DNA from: Phytopythium helicoides
Lineage: Eukaryota > Oomycota > Peronosporomycetes > Pythiales > Pythiaceae
Direction: 5' to 3'
NCBI GenBank assembly: GCA_024867545.1
Contig: JANFNE010000020.1
Coordinates: 868,001-932,000 of the forward strand
Length of the DNA: 64,000 nt
The notes under the pieces were generated by a model, which had not been told where the DNA came from, did not search any database, and saw nothing but the letters and a program-made list of their open reading frames with translations. How positions within the stretch are numbered: position 1 is the stretch's first letter; every line of letters starts with the position of its first letter. Position numbers and translations under genes: made by a program. Below, one piece after another: positions 1 through 11,545 of the stretch.

Positions 1-578
1 CGCCATTTTTGAGTACTGAACGCGTTTGGCCCACGTGGCGAGCTGGAGGTCGTGGTGCGCTTTACGCTGCTAGAAGTGTTCTGTGTGAATGATGCGCGGC
101 AGTGCGCCAGGAGATCATTCGACTCATTCATTCCCATCTCTGACAAAGGATGGGCAGTACATGTATTCATGAGATATTTTTAGATTTAAGTTTGAGATTT
201 TGCGATATTAATTTGTAGATTGCAATTGTTATAATAGTCGTTTCGCCAGGAGGTGGCCAGCCGACCATAGATCATTTCAAACTTCGCGGAGGTGCAACTG
301 CGGCAACGCTGGCTATCGAGAATCCACCTGAGAAATTCAGAGGAATGATCACTTTGAAGATTTGCATGCCATGCCATCACTGCGCTCGGCGCTTGCTGAC
401 CAAGTATCGAAACCACGCTGTCTATTTATTGTTCGTGTTGAAACTTTTACACAACACGAGCATAATGTACTGCGGCGTCCCGCGCTGGGCTGTCAAGGCT
501 GCTGCATCTTGGCATCATCCTCATCAACTCTCGCCTCCAACAGATTCTTCTGTTCAAAGCAAAAGCAAAACGGAGAGG
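1..578. other. Left-edge intergenic sequence, no gene recognised
   Basis: The first 578 bases lie downstream of the PAP2 phosphatase stop codon. The short open frames here overlap one another on both strands, show no family motif and have no splice-joined partner that I can see. The stretch could hold the 3' untranslated region of the phosphatase or of a gene beyond the left edge. Confidence 0.4.
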
Positions 579-1885
579 TCAGAGGAATTGTAGCATGATG
601 CGACTGGCTTCAGCATCTCTACGCACCTTGCAGCGGTTGTGATACTCCTGGAGCGGCAATCCCGCCGCGTTCCGTGAGAATACTGATCCAAAGTTGTAGC
701 CGTACGCCAAGAGCGCGCACACAGCACCAATAATGCTACCAGCTAGCACGTCGCTGTAGTGGTGCCAGTTGTCCGTCGTGCGAGTCACGGCCACCCATGT
801 GGCCACGAGCGTGGGGATGCAGCAAAGGAACAGCTTGAGTGTCGTCAAAGCTCCAGCGAGGATCGAGTCGCCGCGAGTTGTGTAGTTCAGCCGAGCACGG
901 CCCAACAGGTAGAGCTGAGAAAAACAGAATGAAAACAATCAACATCGAGTCATCATGACCAATTGTTGACGAGACAACAACGCACCGTAAGGACGAGCAT
1001 GCTCGACCACGCGAGGGACGAGTGGCCGGACGGGAAGCTTTGGCGAGCCTCCTTCTCTCCCTTGGCGCTCGTGCAAAGGTTGCTGACGCCGTCCCAGACG
1101 ACATCAAACTGCCAGCCGCACATGTCATAGAAGCACGGGCGGAGCCGACCCGCAGTTCGCTTGATGAAGTTGACGACCAACATCTCCATGCTAACCGGCC
1201 TGGGCGAGCGTCAGGATGAAGTCCCGCGTGTCGTGCGGGATGCGGCGCGTGAGGTTGCACAGCGGCAGCACGAGGTTGACGAGCACGTTGATGAGAGTGG
1301 TACCGCCCAAGGCAAAGACGGCGAGCGTGAGGTTGGTCACTGGGGACGACAAAACAAGTAGGTTAGGAAGACGTTCTCGACACCCGTGGACCGGGAGGTA
1401 GTTGGTGCACGCACCTTGCTCGGTGAGCTCCTTGTGGTTGATCACTGGGTCGCGAGCCCAGTAGGTGGCCGTGGCGTTGAGCTGGATCTCGATGCTCGGG
1501 ATGTCACCTGCAGCAAATCGACTAACCGTGAGTGGAAGGCTACGTTCGGATGAAAAAAAAAGCTCAGACGCGTCGTACGCTTGTGCACGTCGACCACTAT
1601 GAGCACGACGCGCGAGAGCAGCCACACGACGGCCGTGAGCGCGAACTCGGCCACTCGGAAGCGCCGCAGCGCCTTCTTGACGGCGTTCTCCCTGCCGGCG
1701 TCCTCCCGCTGCAGCAGCGACGCATCCAGCGTGCGGATGCTCTCGAAGTTGGCGCTCGGAGGCGGCGACCAGGACCGCGGCGGCGTCTGCGGGACCACGA
1801 AGAGCCCGCCGCTGGCCGCGTCGCCCCCGGCAGATGACGAGGCCGGCACGGAGGCCCTGGAGGCCCTGGAAGCGCGCGAGTTCAT
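579..1885 (-). CDS. PAP2-family lipid phosphate phosphatase (multi-exon)
   Basis: An integral-membrane phosphatase of the LPP/PAP2 type, expected to dephosphorylate phosphatidic acid and related lipid phosphates. All three catalytic motifs are visible: KRTAGRLRP (K-x6-RP), FPSGHSS, and an R-x5-H-x3-D motif in RTTDNWHHYSD, with hydrophobic segments between them. I read five exons: 1885-1579, 1507 to about 1416, about 1360 to 1198, about 1189 to 985 and about 913 to 579. The first junction gives VDVHKRDIPSIEIQ and the last gives VLTLYLLGRA, both with GT..AG ends. Between LTLAQ and PVSMEML near 1195 the frame shifts by one base with no room for an intron, beside a GG/CC run; I take it as a sequence error. 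The N-terminal 60 residues are Ser/Ala/Pro-rich and cytosolic by the family topology. Confidence 0.85.
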
Positions 1886-3151
1886 GCGGACGACTTGGAC
1901 AATTCACGAGTGCGCTCCTGCGGCGTCCACGAGCCGAGCGAGGGGCGCAATCGCGCGGCTCGGCTCTGCGCATTTTGCGCGCTTCGCACCTCTGTTTCAT
2001 CTCGAAGGCGAGATGTCCGGTCCGACTGTGCGTGCAATCGCATGTTCTTTATACTATTATGTTATGACTGTAGTTGAATAGATTGAAACTGACCTCGGAG
2101 ATATGATAATGAGACACGCATTGTGGTGTCCGAATAACCGACCTGCGCGAGGTCCGGTCTGCTGGGCGAGCGGGTGCGCGTGCGTTGGACTCGCTCGAAA
2201 GTGATCACCTCGCTGAGGTCCCCGCCGACCAATCAAAATTTTTCGGAAGCCTGCGAGGCCAGCCTGGTGAGGTGATGTGAGGTGCCGACTTCTTTCGGTT
2301 TGCTTGTCATGGACACCTCGCACCTTTGCTACGAGCCTTTTTGCTGTTGGACACGTCCGCTGGCCCAGTCGCCCACACGAGAATGTGTGCGCTGTTCAGA
2401 AAGCAGTTGCAGCACCGCCTTCCTCCCCTTCGAGTCGAGAGCGTTTGCGTTTGACTCGCGCCTCACTCAGGAAGGTCGCAACCAGGAGCAAAAGGATCGT
2501 CGACTGAACACATGAAGCAGGCGCAAGCAAGGTGGCGCCTCGATCCCCCGTCATCTTGCGATTCCCATCATCGATCGAACCATCCAAAGCTGTGTCATCA
2601 GCAGTTGAAGTATCAAGTGGTATCAGAAATAGTGTGGACCACCTATCTATTCTATTTGAAAAAAAACTTGTATTATAGCCAATCATAGTCCTATAAATCT
2701 CTAAAATCAGCCAATCAAACGCTCTCAAACGGAAACGGAAGAAAGAAACGTCAAGCACCGAAGATCCCATCGCGGCTCGCCTGCTTGCGGCTGCGAGCCC
2801 TCTCGACGCGCTCGCCACGCGCTCCACGCGCTCCTGATGCAGGCGACGACTCAACCAGCTGCTCGGCGCTCTCGGTGCGGCCGCGCTCGCGTTTTCGCGG
2901 CCTCCAGACGCGCTCTAACGCCCCCAAACGCTCGATGAAAGCAGCGGTCGACGCGGAGGCCGACGCTCGCAACGCCCGCGCTCGAGAGGCCGCAGCGCAC
3001 ACGACGGGTGCGCCAGCGCGCTGGACGACGCTCTGGTCGTGTGGGCCGGAGGTGGCTCACTCGTTGACTGAATGGCGCGCTCAGGAGTCCGTACGGCGCT
3101 CGTCGAGCAGCAAACGCAACGAGCAGCAGCGACGCTCGACGCAGCAGCGGC
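1886..3151. promoter_or_regulatory. Divergent intergenic region between phosphatase and makorin genes
   Basis: The 1.27 kb separates two genes transcribed away from each other, so it must carry both promoters. CCAAT pentamers occur at 2229-2233, 2679-2683 and 2711-2715, and a TATAAAT lies at 2692-2698 between the last two. The overlapping open frames at 2750-3200 are GC-rich, low in complexity and carry no domain. I assign no gene here. Confidence 0.35.
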
Positions 3152-4473
3152 GTGGACGAGTACGACGACGACGATGTGCAAGACAGCACGTTCTTCTTGT
3201 CGGATCCGCAATTTGTGGCTCCTGCAGCGCAGGGCTCGAGGAGCTCACGAGCGGCGACCAGATCTGGTGGACGCGTGCAGTACGAGGAGGAGTGGATGTT
3301 CGACTCGCTTGCGGAGCAACTCGCGAGGCAGGAACAGCAATCTGCCGAAGAGGAAGATGAGCAAGAGCAAGAGGAGTATGACTACGAGGCGGACTTTGAA
3401 AGCAGATACTACTTCAGCGACGACGACGACATGTCGGATAGCATGTTCTTTGCCCAGATGCACATGTTGGAGGAAGACGCACGGGCTGCAGCTCGAGCTC
3501 ACCGCGGAGCGAGGAAGCCTCCAGCTCGAGCAGCTCCTACGACCGTGAGTAGAGTGCCACCTCGAACCACTGTGCCAGAGCCAACGCTTTGTCGCTTCTT
3601 CGTGCTCGGAAAGTGTCGTTATGGGAGCCACTGCACATACTCGCATTCGCTACCGGACGCTGCCAGAGACTGCGCCGTGACTACGGAAGAGGGGCTTACA
3701 GCCGCGGCAGCGCTTGTTGACTGCCCGTTCTTCCAGCGAGGAAATTGCAAGTATGGTGACTTTTGCCGTCTCCGCCATGCAACTGGGTCTTCCACAAGCA
3801 GAGCTGCGGAGAACCGGACTGCTTCCAACCAAGCGAGCGCAACTGGAACGACTGTCAGCTCGACTGACGACGGAAACCAACAGGAGTTCACCTGTGGTAT
3901 CTGCTTCGAAGATATTGTGCAGTCTGGGAAGCACTTCGGACTACTTGGTACGCCGCGCTTTTCGTCGTGGTCTGGGGTGGGGACTCTAACGAACAGCGCT
4001 TAATATTTTCTTTTTCAGCCTGTGATCACTGCTACTGCCTGGACTGCCTGCGCTCATGGCGCCAGTCAAAGGATATGGAAGCGGAAGTGATTCGCGCGTG
4101 TCCTGCGTGTCGTCAGCCGAGTGATTTTGTGGTGCCGTCACTCACCTTTTGCACGGGTGAAGCAAAGACGCAAGTGGTTGAAGCGTATAAACAACACCTG
4201 TCGCAGCGTGAGTGCAAGTACTTCAACGGTGCGTTTGGGAGCTGTCCGTTTGGCCCGCACTGCTTCTACGCCCACCGGGACGCTAATGGACGCGATGTCA
4301 AGCATCTGGACCGCCCCAAGCGGTCTGCCAAGTCACGTCGAGGATTTAACAACAGGGGTAGTGGTGGGATCAATGGTGCAGCACTATCCGACTTGCTCAG
4401 CAACTACACCAACTTTTTCCGCTTCCTGGAGATGGTCGAGTTGGGCGACTACAGCTCGGACTCAGACTACTAA
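3152..4473 (+). CDS. Makorin-like RING/CCCH zinc-finger E3 ubiquitin ligase
   Basis: A probable E3 ubiquitin ligase of the makorin type. The N-terminal 130 residues are acidic (EEEDEQEQEEYDYEADFESR). Two CCCH fingers follow (CRFFVLGKCRYGSHCTYSH and CPFFQRGNCKYGDFCRLRH), then a RING finger starting CGICFEDI and continuing CDHCYCLDCLRSW and CPACRQ, then a C-terminal CCCH finger (CKYFNGAFGSCPFGPHCFYAH). This order is diagnostic of makorins. Exon 1 is 3152-3947 and exon 2 is 4019-4473. The 71-base intron at 3948-4018 begins gtacgc and ends ttcag, and splits the RING with the join GLLACDHCYC. No frame error is visible. The start is the first ATG in frame after a stop. Confidence 0.88.
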
Positions 4474-4708
4474 GCGAGCTATGCGGAGTTTGGTGTAGCG
4501 ATAATACGTGTATGGAACGATGACGGACGTGGTTGGTAGCAAACAAGGTAGCTGTGACTGGATGTAGTCGAGGAAGCACACCAAACAAAGACACCCGCAG
4601 ATAACACGTGGAATTCTCCAACGTGAAAAATACCAAGAAAAACAAGCAGATCATGATATTCCCAACAGATATTCACATACTTACACCACAACCTGAAATT
4701 TCGCACTC

Positions 4709-7700
4709 TCACGAGTTGCGCAATCGCGTCACCAAATCGTTGATGCAGTCCAAACACATTGTCACCGCATTGAATCGCTGGTGTCGCCCTTGAAGATTTG
4801 GAGCCTCGCAAAGAATACACGGACCAAGTGAGTGGTGGATCGTCACGTTTGCATCGACAAACTCCTGCCACAGCTTCGGGTTTTTGTCTCGAACACTGCG
4901 ACGGGTCTCCATCGTGTGAGAGGTCATGTACTCTGCTAATTTGCCCCACGCGTCGGCGGCAGGAGCATTGGGTAAAATTGCACTTCCACTTCCATCCATT
5001 TCAATGACAGCAGCAGGAGCACTGTCCATTATGATCAGTTCGCCGTTGTCGTTGTCGTTATCGTTAATGCCCAGCACATTGGCTAAGTCGATAACACTAT
5101 GACTTTGGTTTGCGCTAGGTACAAACCCCGCATTTAGGGCACCAGTGGCTGAGTGGTTAAAGGAGTAATCGCTGTCTCCTTCGTTGGTCAAATCAATGTG
5201 GTCACTTGGCTCTCTCGTCACATTCTCAACTAGAATTTGTTCTCCTGAACCCATTCGCCCACCTGTGTCCTTTTTAGTTGCAGGGTTCGATGCTTCTTCC
5301 TCCACGAACGGTCGACGGAGCCGGAGCTACAGCAATACACCGATTCCGCAAAATCTCGCGTATAGCATGTAGTTCCGCTGGTGGGATACGGTTGCCGTCT
5401 AGCTCGAGCATCTCCAATCTTGGAAGTGCTTCCATCGCCGTCCCTGTTACCGATTGGATCATATTGAATCGGCAGTCGACAATCTTGAGCTTCGACAGAC
5501 TCCCCCACGACTCGATAGGCAGTGCACTTAAGTTATTATGCGCAACGATCAACGTTTCAAGTTCAAACAGCTTTGCAAGTGTGACAGGAAGTCGTAGAAG
5601 CGCATTTTCCGCTACATTCAGTGTCTTCAGACGCTTCAGGCTGGCAAGCTCGCATGGCAGCTCAACCAGAAAATTTCCACTCAAGTCCAAATGCACAAGT
5701 TCAGAATGCAGAAAGAGTGAGCGCGGAACGACTGGGAGTCTTAGCGATTGCCAGCTTAGCATTGCAATCTTCTCGGTTGGAGTGTTTAGCAAAACGCCAT
5801 TGTGCTTCACTACAGAAGCATCGCCATACATGTTGCAGATAAGAGGCAGACCCAGCCTCCCAAGTTTTTCGGAAATGATTTTCGATCGAATAGAAGACGG
5901 GTCACCCAAGACAATTTCCAAGCCAACTGCAAGCCGCCACACAGCTAATGAGAAAGGGTTCGCGGAGAGACCAAACTTGAGAACACTCGATGCTGCCTTC
6001 ATTCGCTTGCGTTTGATATCTCCTAGCACAACGGCGCGAACGAGCAGCGCGTGTGATGGTGTCGCAGTATTTACAATCAGTGCACGTTTCAGGGAGTCTC
6101 GAGCTGCGCGCCACTCCCAACCACCTCCTGCCAGGTCTGTTCGAATGGTTACGAAAAGAATGAGTTGTATTCATGACAGGGTCAATAGCTTTCCCGACGC
6201 ACCTGAAAACCAAAGGGCAAATCGAGGGTCTGATGCTAGATCCTGGGCAAAACTAGCGAAGAAGTGAGGTTTTTGTCGATTGGCGATTGTCACCTGACAA
6301 AGCTGGAAGAGCTCAAGCTGGACTTCAGTCGTAAGCAGTAAATGTTGCCTTGGATAAAGGCACTCAATAACAGCTAGTTGAAAATCCTCCCGGAACAAAT
6401 GTGTCGCTCACGTTGACGATGAAGCTCGCTGCTTTCTCCCATCTCTGTCATATAACGCTTGTAGAGGCTCGTGAGATTGGGCTGCTCCACTGAATCCCAT
6501 TGATTTGATCGTTCATACTTCGACTCATACTCGAGTTGAACAATCTGGAGGTAAAACCGGAAAGACCAAGCTAGATTCCTGGCGTCTGCATCCAACTTCC
6601 AGAAATTCGACGATCGAAGAATTCTTTCAAGCCCAGCTATACCAACCACAGGTTGGTGCAGTCGAGTCATAAGGTGGCACAGCGCGATTGCACTGTAAAT
6701 ATTGGGAAGGTTTATCGTGGAAGCTGCAAGCTCATCCATCCAAATCGAGAGTAGACTTGACAAAAGCTCTTCGAGCTCTTTTGACTTCGCAATGGGATCT
6801 TGGTGAGTCTTGATTTGACGAATTGCCGCCTTCACTTTTCCAGAATCTGCGCCAAGGTTGGAAGCTAGGATGCTCATGACATGCGCGAAGCGTACATCCA
6901 GTCCCACTGTCAAGTCTGGAAGGTACAGGCTTGCGCACAGGCAATAATGGAGAGCCATGGGGAATTGGTCATCAGCGCTGTTTGAGAGTACGTCAAGCAT
7001 GAGCTCTACAGCCCTATTCGGGGACTCCAAGTGATACGCAAGAAGCTTCGAAGCAGTGAAGGCAGACGAAGGGAGAGCTTGAATCGCCGACATCTGCTTG
7101 CTGAAGAACTTCTCGATCTCTACTGTATCCTCGGCGTCTTGTAAGTAGAGCTCACCCACCAGAATCATCCAGTTGTTCAATACCACTTCTCCGCCTGACT
7201 TATTCGTTCCAAGCATCTCATTCGATACGAATGAGTGCGCATACTCGTAGACTGCAAGAACTTTGCCGCGGAGGTCACTAGGAAGAACTCCACCTCGACT
7301 ATCCGCTAAATCTTGTCGAAAACTTTCAATAGTGTAGGCGAATCGGCCGAGCTCCATACTATGCGCGCCAACCAGCGTCACCCAGGCTTCCGCATGTGGC
7401 GGCAGGCGGTTGAACACTAGGGCATGTGCATAGATCAACTGGAAAGCAACGATCTCGATCGCACCCAGATGAGAGCGAAGTGTTAAGCACCATCCAAGGG
7501 CAGTCGTAGTATTCTTCTCTTTGCTACCACCTTTCCCCCACACGATCAGATCCAAAATTTGGAGAAGTCCATCAAACGCCTCCGCAACAACTAACGACAA
7601 GCACAAGCGAAGCGCTACAGCAGCCAACAGCTCCGACCGTGACGTTGTAGCGACTAAGTTCGCTTCAGGAAATGTCTCGGATTCTTCAACGAGTAACCGC

Positions 7701-9787
7701 ACTACACGTCCGTGGAGAGCAACAGTCTTCGCCACGGACTCAAAATCATATCCTGACAAGTAGAATAGCCATAACCGCCGAGAATCAGGAACAAACTGCA
7801 CGGCCTTTTCCGCACTTTCGACTTCGAGCTGTCGATCACCAAATACACGGCACATATGCAAGTACAGTAGCCAAAGCTCCTCGTGCTCGGAATTCACCTC
7901 GACTTCTAGGGCACGCGACAAAACATGTAGGCACTTCTTCAACTTGACTGTGTCAAAGATGGTGTCTCCGCCACTTGCTCGGAGTTTGTCATCAATTGCC
8001 TTGCTAAGCACAGACAATTCCTTGCGCACCCGGGATTGCTCTGTGACATGAGCAACATCGTCACTCAGTGGAAAATCCAGATCAAGCTGCCTTATCGCTA
8101 GCTCAATCCAAGCATTGCAGTTGTCTGGGTGCTCTTTTACAACTTGTTGAAGTCGTGTGATGTCGTCCAGCTTAGACTCTTGATCGCAGTCTTGATCATA
8201 ATACCGTTGGCTTGATGATTCGTTAACTTGCTCCGCCTCAACCAGGGCGATAAAGTCATCATTAACACCTTCTTCGGCAGTGTTTTCTTCTGCTCGACTG
8301 GTAATGGCACCAATAACATGTGTACTACGGTCTTTTGACTGATGCGTAAGTGCGTCTGGATGCTCAACGGTTTCCTGCATAAGACATAGAACTTGTCAGT
8401 ATCAGCCGTTTGTAGTAAATTGCGGCCTACACCCAGAATTCTGCAGCATACCAATGATGTAGAAGGATCTGGAAGTACTAGAGGCCACGTTCCTAAATAT
8501 TTTGTTCGCATGGCAGTAAAATCAGCAAGAAACGCTCTGCGATCAACCGATAGCTCCAAATAATTGTCGTCAGTTTTGGGTGATAGCTGAGTGTCATTGT
8601 CAGCAAAATCTCTGGCGTGCAAATGTGAGCAATTGGTATCTTTGCATATACCGTTGAGTTCGTACGGACAGATGGTCCTGACATCAAATCATTCACACTA
8701 TCAGTGAAGGCCACATTACATAATAACAAGGAAGTTTGTGCACTTACTTCATCGGATCAGTTTTCCGCGGACGCTTGACTGCGCGTAGTCCACTCTCTGA
8801 TCTTGTGCGAAGTTGCCTCGAAATGGAATCGTGGACTAGTGAAAATGGCTTGGTATACGCCGTAGATTCAGTAGAATGTGATGGATTTCCCGAACGAAAC
8901 TGAGCAGGGGCCAGCGCTCCTGGTTCTTCAGCTAAGCAGAGTAAGAAACTTTGCTTCTCCAGAAACAGGCCTGCAAACTCTCGAAAGGTCCGATACGACA
9001 TCTTCCGCGGCTCGTTTGCGTGTCGATCGAACAGTGAAATGAGAAAAGCATGCGAGTCTGGAGCATGCACTTCGCAGGTCCCAACGTGAGAGGCGAATGA
9101 TGTCTGAGTAATTAAGGAGCACATGCTATCCGTGCCTTTACACGTTGCAACTCCGTCGCGCATTGACTGTTGCAATTGCACAAGCACCTGTTTTTCAGTT
9201 TCGACAAAAGCTTGGATCACTGCAGCTTTTGCCTGAATGGATGCATCATTCTGGCGCTCAACCGATATTGGCAGTGAAAAAGATGGGCTTTCCAGGTACT
9301 GCACCGCTGGAGACCACAACCCACATCGACTTTTGACCTGATTCCGCGTAGCGTCACTGCTGCATTTCATGTCCCCGATGTCATCAGAAGTTACAAGTCC
9401 GAGGTCGAAAAACATGCTCAGCACGCGCTGGTACGATTCTGCATCAAATGGCTTGCTTGTGTATGCCTCGAACGCTTCTCGGAGCATCGCCTCAGGCATC
9501 ATCTATACATTCATGACTTGTTAGAAGATCGCTCTTAAGCTTTGCGTTGACGAATATATGCGCTGATTAACCTGTCCAGTGAGTACAGCGTATCGGAAGG
9601 CAATGCGGACGCCTGCAGCCAACGTTCGTGCTTCGCTGTCTTCTCCACGGACGTTAAGCGAGCTAGCAGATACTAAACAGCAAAATATGCCAACGTGAGC
9701 ACGATGATGACAATGAGGCAATCCAGCAGCAGAGGGTCACTTACTTCCGAGATCAGCAAGTTGGACCGCGGCCTCGCTTGACGTCAT
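4709..9787 (-). CDS. ZFC3H1-like zinc-finger/HAT-repeat protein, apparently fused to an LRR domain
   Basis: The first ATG I can justify is at 9787 (MTSSEAAVQLADLG). Spliced exons run through 9502-8744 into CPYELNGICKDTNCSHLH (8690-8610). That is a C-x8-C-x4-C-x3-H finger of the Red1/ZFC3H1 type used in nuclear RNA surveillance. The 8415-6400 exon has HAT/TPR-like helices such as LHVLSRALEVEVNSEHEELW, as in the ZFC3H1 C-terminus. The frame continues through small introns (38 bases at about 6373-6410 and one at about 6140-6205) into more HAT-like sequence (NPFSLAVWRLAVGLE). About five leucine-rich repeats follow (LVHLDLSGNFLVELP, LKTLNVAENALLRLP, LEMLELDGNRIP). A 43-base intron near 5250-5292 leads to an acidic tail and a CILCEAP...CLDC pair near the stop. 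The joins are inferred. If the 38-base intron is not real, there are two adjacent genes split near 6374. Confidence 0.65.
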
Positions 9788-9974
9788 TGCTGCTCACATC
9801 AGTCTGGCCTGTGCTGCCCCATTGGCTTCACCTCTTCTTCCCGCTTCCGCTTCCCAGCAGCCTTGCTCTCGCTTTCCTCGTCAGCTGCGAACGTCAGAGC
9901 TGCGCTCGTCACCATGGCTCCTAACGCCTTCTCCCTCTCCTGCACATTTCCAACTGCCGCTCAGCCTCCACCTC

Positions 9975-10268
9975 TCAATCTCCTGCGCGAAGTCGCCATC
10001 CATCTACCTCAATCTCCATCGCCACGCTGTCCCGCAGCTTCTTGGTCTCCTCCAGCATCTCATCACCGCCCTCCGCCTCTGGAGCCGCCAGCACGGCCTC
10101 CAGCTCCACGTGCTCCGCCCGCAAACGCGCGAGCCCGAGCTCCAGCCGCCCCGCCAGCTGCTCGCGCGCGCCCAGCGCCTCGCGCAGCTTCTGCTTGAGC
10201 TTCTCGAGCGGCGCAGGCGCCTCGCGGGGCTCTGTGGCCGTCGGAGACGCCGCCGGCGCGCTCGCCAT
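9975..10268 (-). CDS. Small coiled-coil protein, function unknown
   Basis: An ATG at 10268 opens a 97-residue frame with an Ala/Pro-rich start and a heptad-rich middle (PLEKLKQKLREALGAREQL, then LRAEHVELEAVLAAPEAEG). That suggests a single helical coiled coil. It has no signal peptide or membrane segment. It lies 188 bases upstream of the ZFC3H1-like start on the same strand and 270 bases from the divergent SMI1-like gene. I do not recognise the family. The frame lies in GC-rich sequence where open frames arise easily, so the gene could be spurious or could continue through an unrecognised exon. Confidence 0.4.
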   Translation of the reverse strand: MASAPAASPTATEPREAPAPLEKLKQKLREALGAREQLAGRLELGLARLRAEHVELEAVLAAPEAEGGDEMLEETKKLRDSVAMEIEVDGWRLRAGD

Positions 10269-10537
10269 CGTCCCCAGCGGTCTTGATCTCCGATGGACTT
10301 TCCCGATGCCACTTTGCCACTATGGCGGGGATCTGTGTGGCCCACATGAAAATGCTAGGAGCGAGAATTTTGCGCCAATCATGGAGGCTTGTTGAAGTTG
10401 AAGTCAACGCATGCGGGTGGGTCCGTTACGCCTCTTGGAGATCGCGGTTGGACGCCAAGCGGCGCCGAGCTGCTCGCTGCCAAGGAGCTGCGATGAATTA
10501 GTTAGAGATATCGACTGACAGAGAAGGTGGTGCGAAC

Positions 10538-11392
10538 ATGTCGGGCGTTCAGGTTGTCGCGGACGGCAACCCACGTCAAGGAGGCATGAGCGAGGACGAG
10601 CGCGACCAGTGCATCCACGGTGGGCACACGATTGAATTGCTAGTGACTCACTAGTCTGCTTACAATTGATTAAAAACGCAGATATTGTGAGCTGGTTTCA
10701 GCGCAAGGCTAAGCTTGACAACGCCAAGGAGATGAATGCTGGTAGATACGGGCATTTGATGGATGACGACTTGAAAAAGTGGACTAACACCCTCGTGTTG
10801 TCGGCGGCTTAAGACATTGAAGCTCTGGAAAAAACTCTCGGCATGGAGATCCCGGAGGTTCGCTATGATTGATTAACCGTGTTGCTAGGGTTTATTGTCC
10901 TGATCTGCAACGTGCAGGCGTTGAGCAGTCTACTGACGAAGCAGAGTGGCGGTATCTGGTTCGATGATTATACGGTTGGTGCTTGCTTTGCTTGATTTAC
11001 ATAGACTTGCTTTCTCAACTAATATGCATCGCGACTGTTGTATTACGCAGTCGCTATCGGCCGATGTACGCATCCGAGCACTTCGGTATTGAGAATGGCG
11101 TCGAGTTTGACGTCCTCTTGTCTTTCAGGGAATAATCAGCTCTGCCGAGATGCTTAGCCAAGTCAAGGGCTGGAAAGCATCATTTGTCCCATTCGCGGCT
11201 AACGTCGATGGGGCAGCGCTGATCTCTGATGTCGCAGCTAAAACTGCTGTGTTTGAGTTTGGCGACGACGGCAAAGGACGCCAGCTTGCACCGACACTCG
11301 CTGAATATCTTGAGGAGTACCGCAATCGACTCTTATCTGGCCAGTTCGACTTTGTCGAGGATGTTGGACTTGTCGAACGTTCGCGCAAGTAA
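10538..11392 (+). CDS. SMI1/KNR4 (SUKH superfamily)-like protein, six exons
   Basis: Six exons give about 173 residues: 10538-10619, 10682-10741, 10814-10857, 10918-10974, 11051-11065 and 11129-11392, all with GT..AG introns. The 72-base intron at 10742-10813 has a textbook gactaac branch site. It also removes an in-frame TAA that would otherwise look like a nonsense mutation. The product has the SMI1/KNR4 layout: a helical start (IEALEKTLGMEIPEALSSLL), then GGIWFDDYTSLS, a beta-rich core (SFVPFAANVDGAALISD, then AVFEFGDDGKG) and a C-terminal helix (LAEYLEEYRNRLLSGQF). In fungi SMI1/KNR4 links cell-wall synthesis to signalling; the role here is inferred from fold only. No frame error is seen. 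Confidence 0.65.
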
Positions 11393-11545
11393 ACACAACG
11401 CACCACTTCCAACAACATCGCACAACCTGTGCCACGACAACTGACAACATTTGAGGAGCCAAAAAGACGAAATATTCCCACAAACACCATCGAGGGCGAG
11501 TCTCACGCAACTACGCTATTGTTGTAATAGAACGCGACCTTCACA

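Noticed and set aside
5240..5310. Frameshift between the LRR domain and the acidic C-terminal part
   Set aside because: A 43-base GT..AG intron with a ctaaa string joins the two frames in phase, so no indel is needed.
5278..6267. A 329-codon + strand frame opposite the LRR exons
   Set aside because: It is the antisense of leucine-rich repeat sequence, has no domain, and the minus strand encodes clear repeats with splice-consistent ends.
10742..10813. Apparent premature TAA in the SMI1/KNR4-like gene
   Set aside because: The stop lies inside a 72-base GT..AG intron with a gactaac branch site. Splicing gives an uninterrupted frame, so no pseudogene call is needed.
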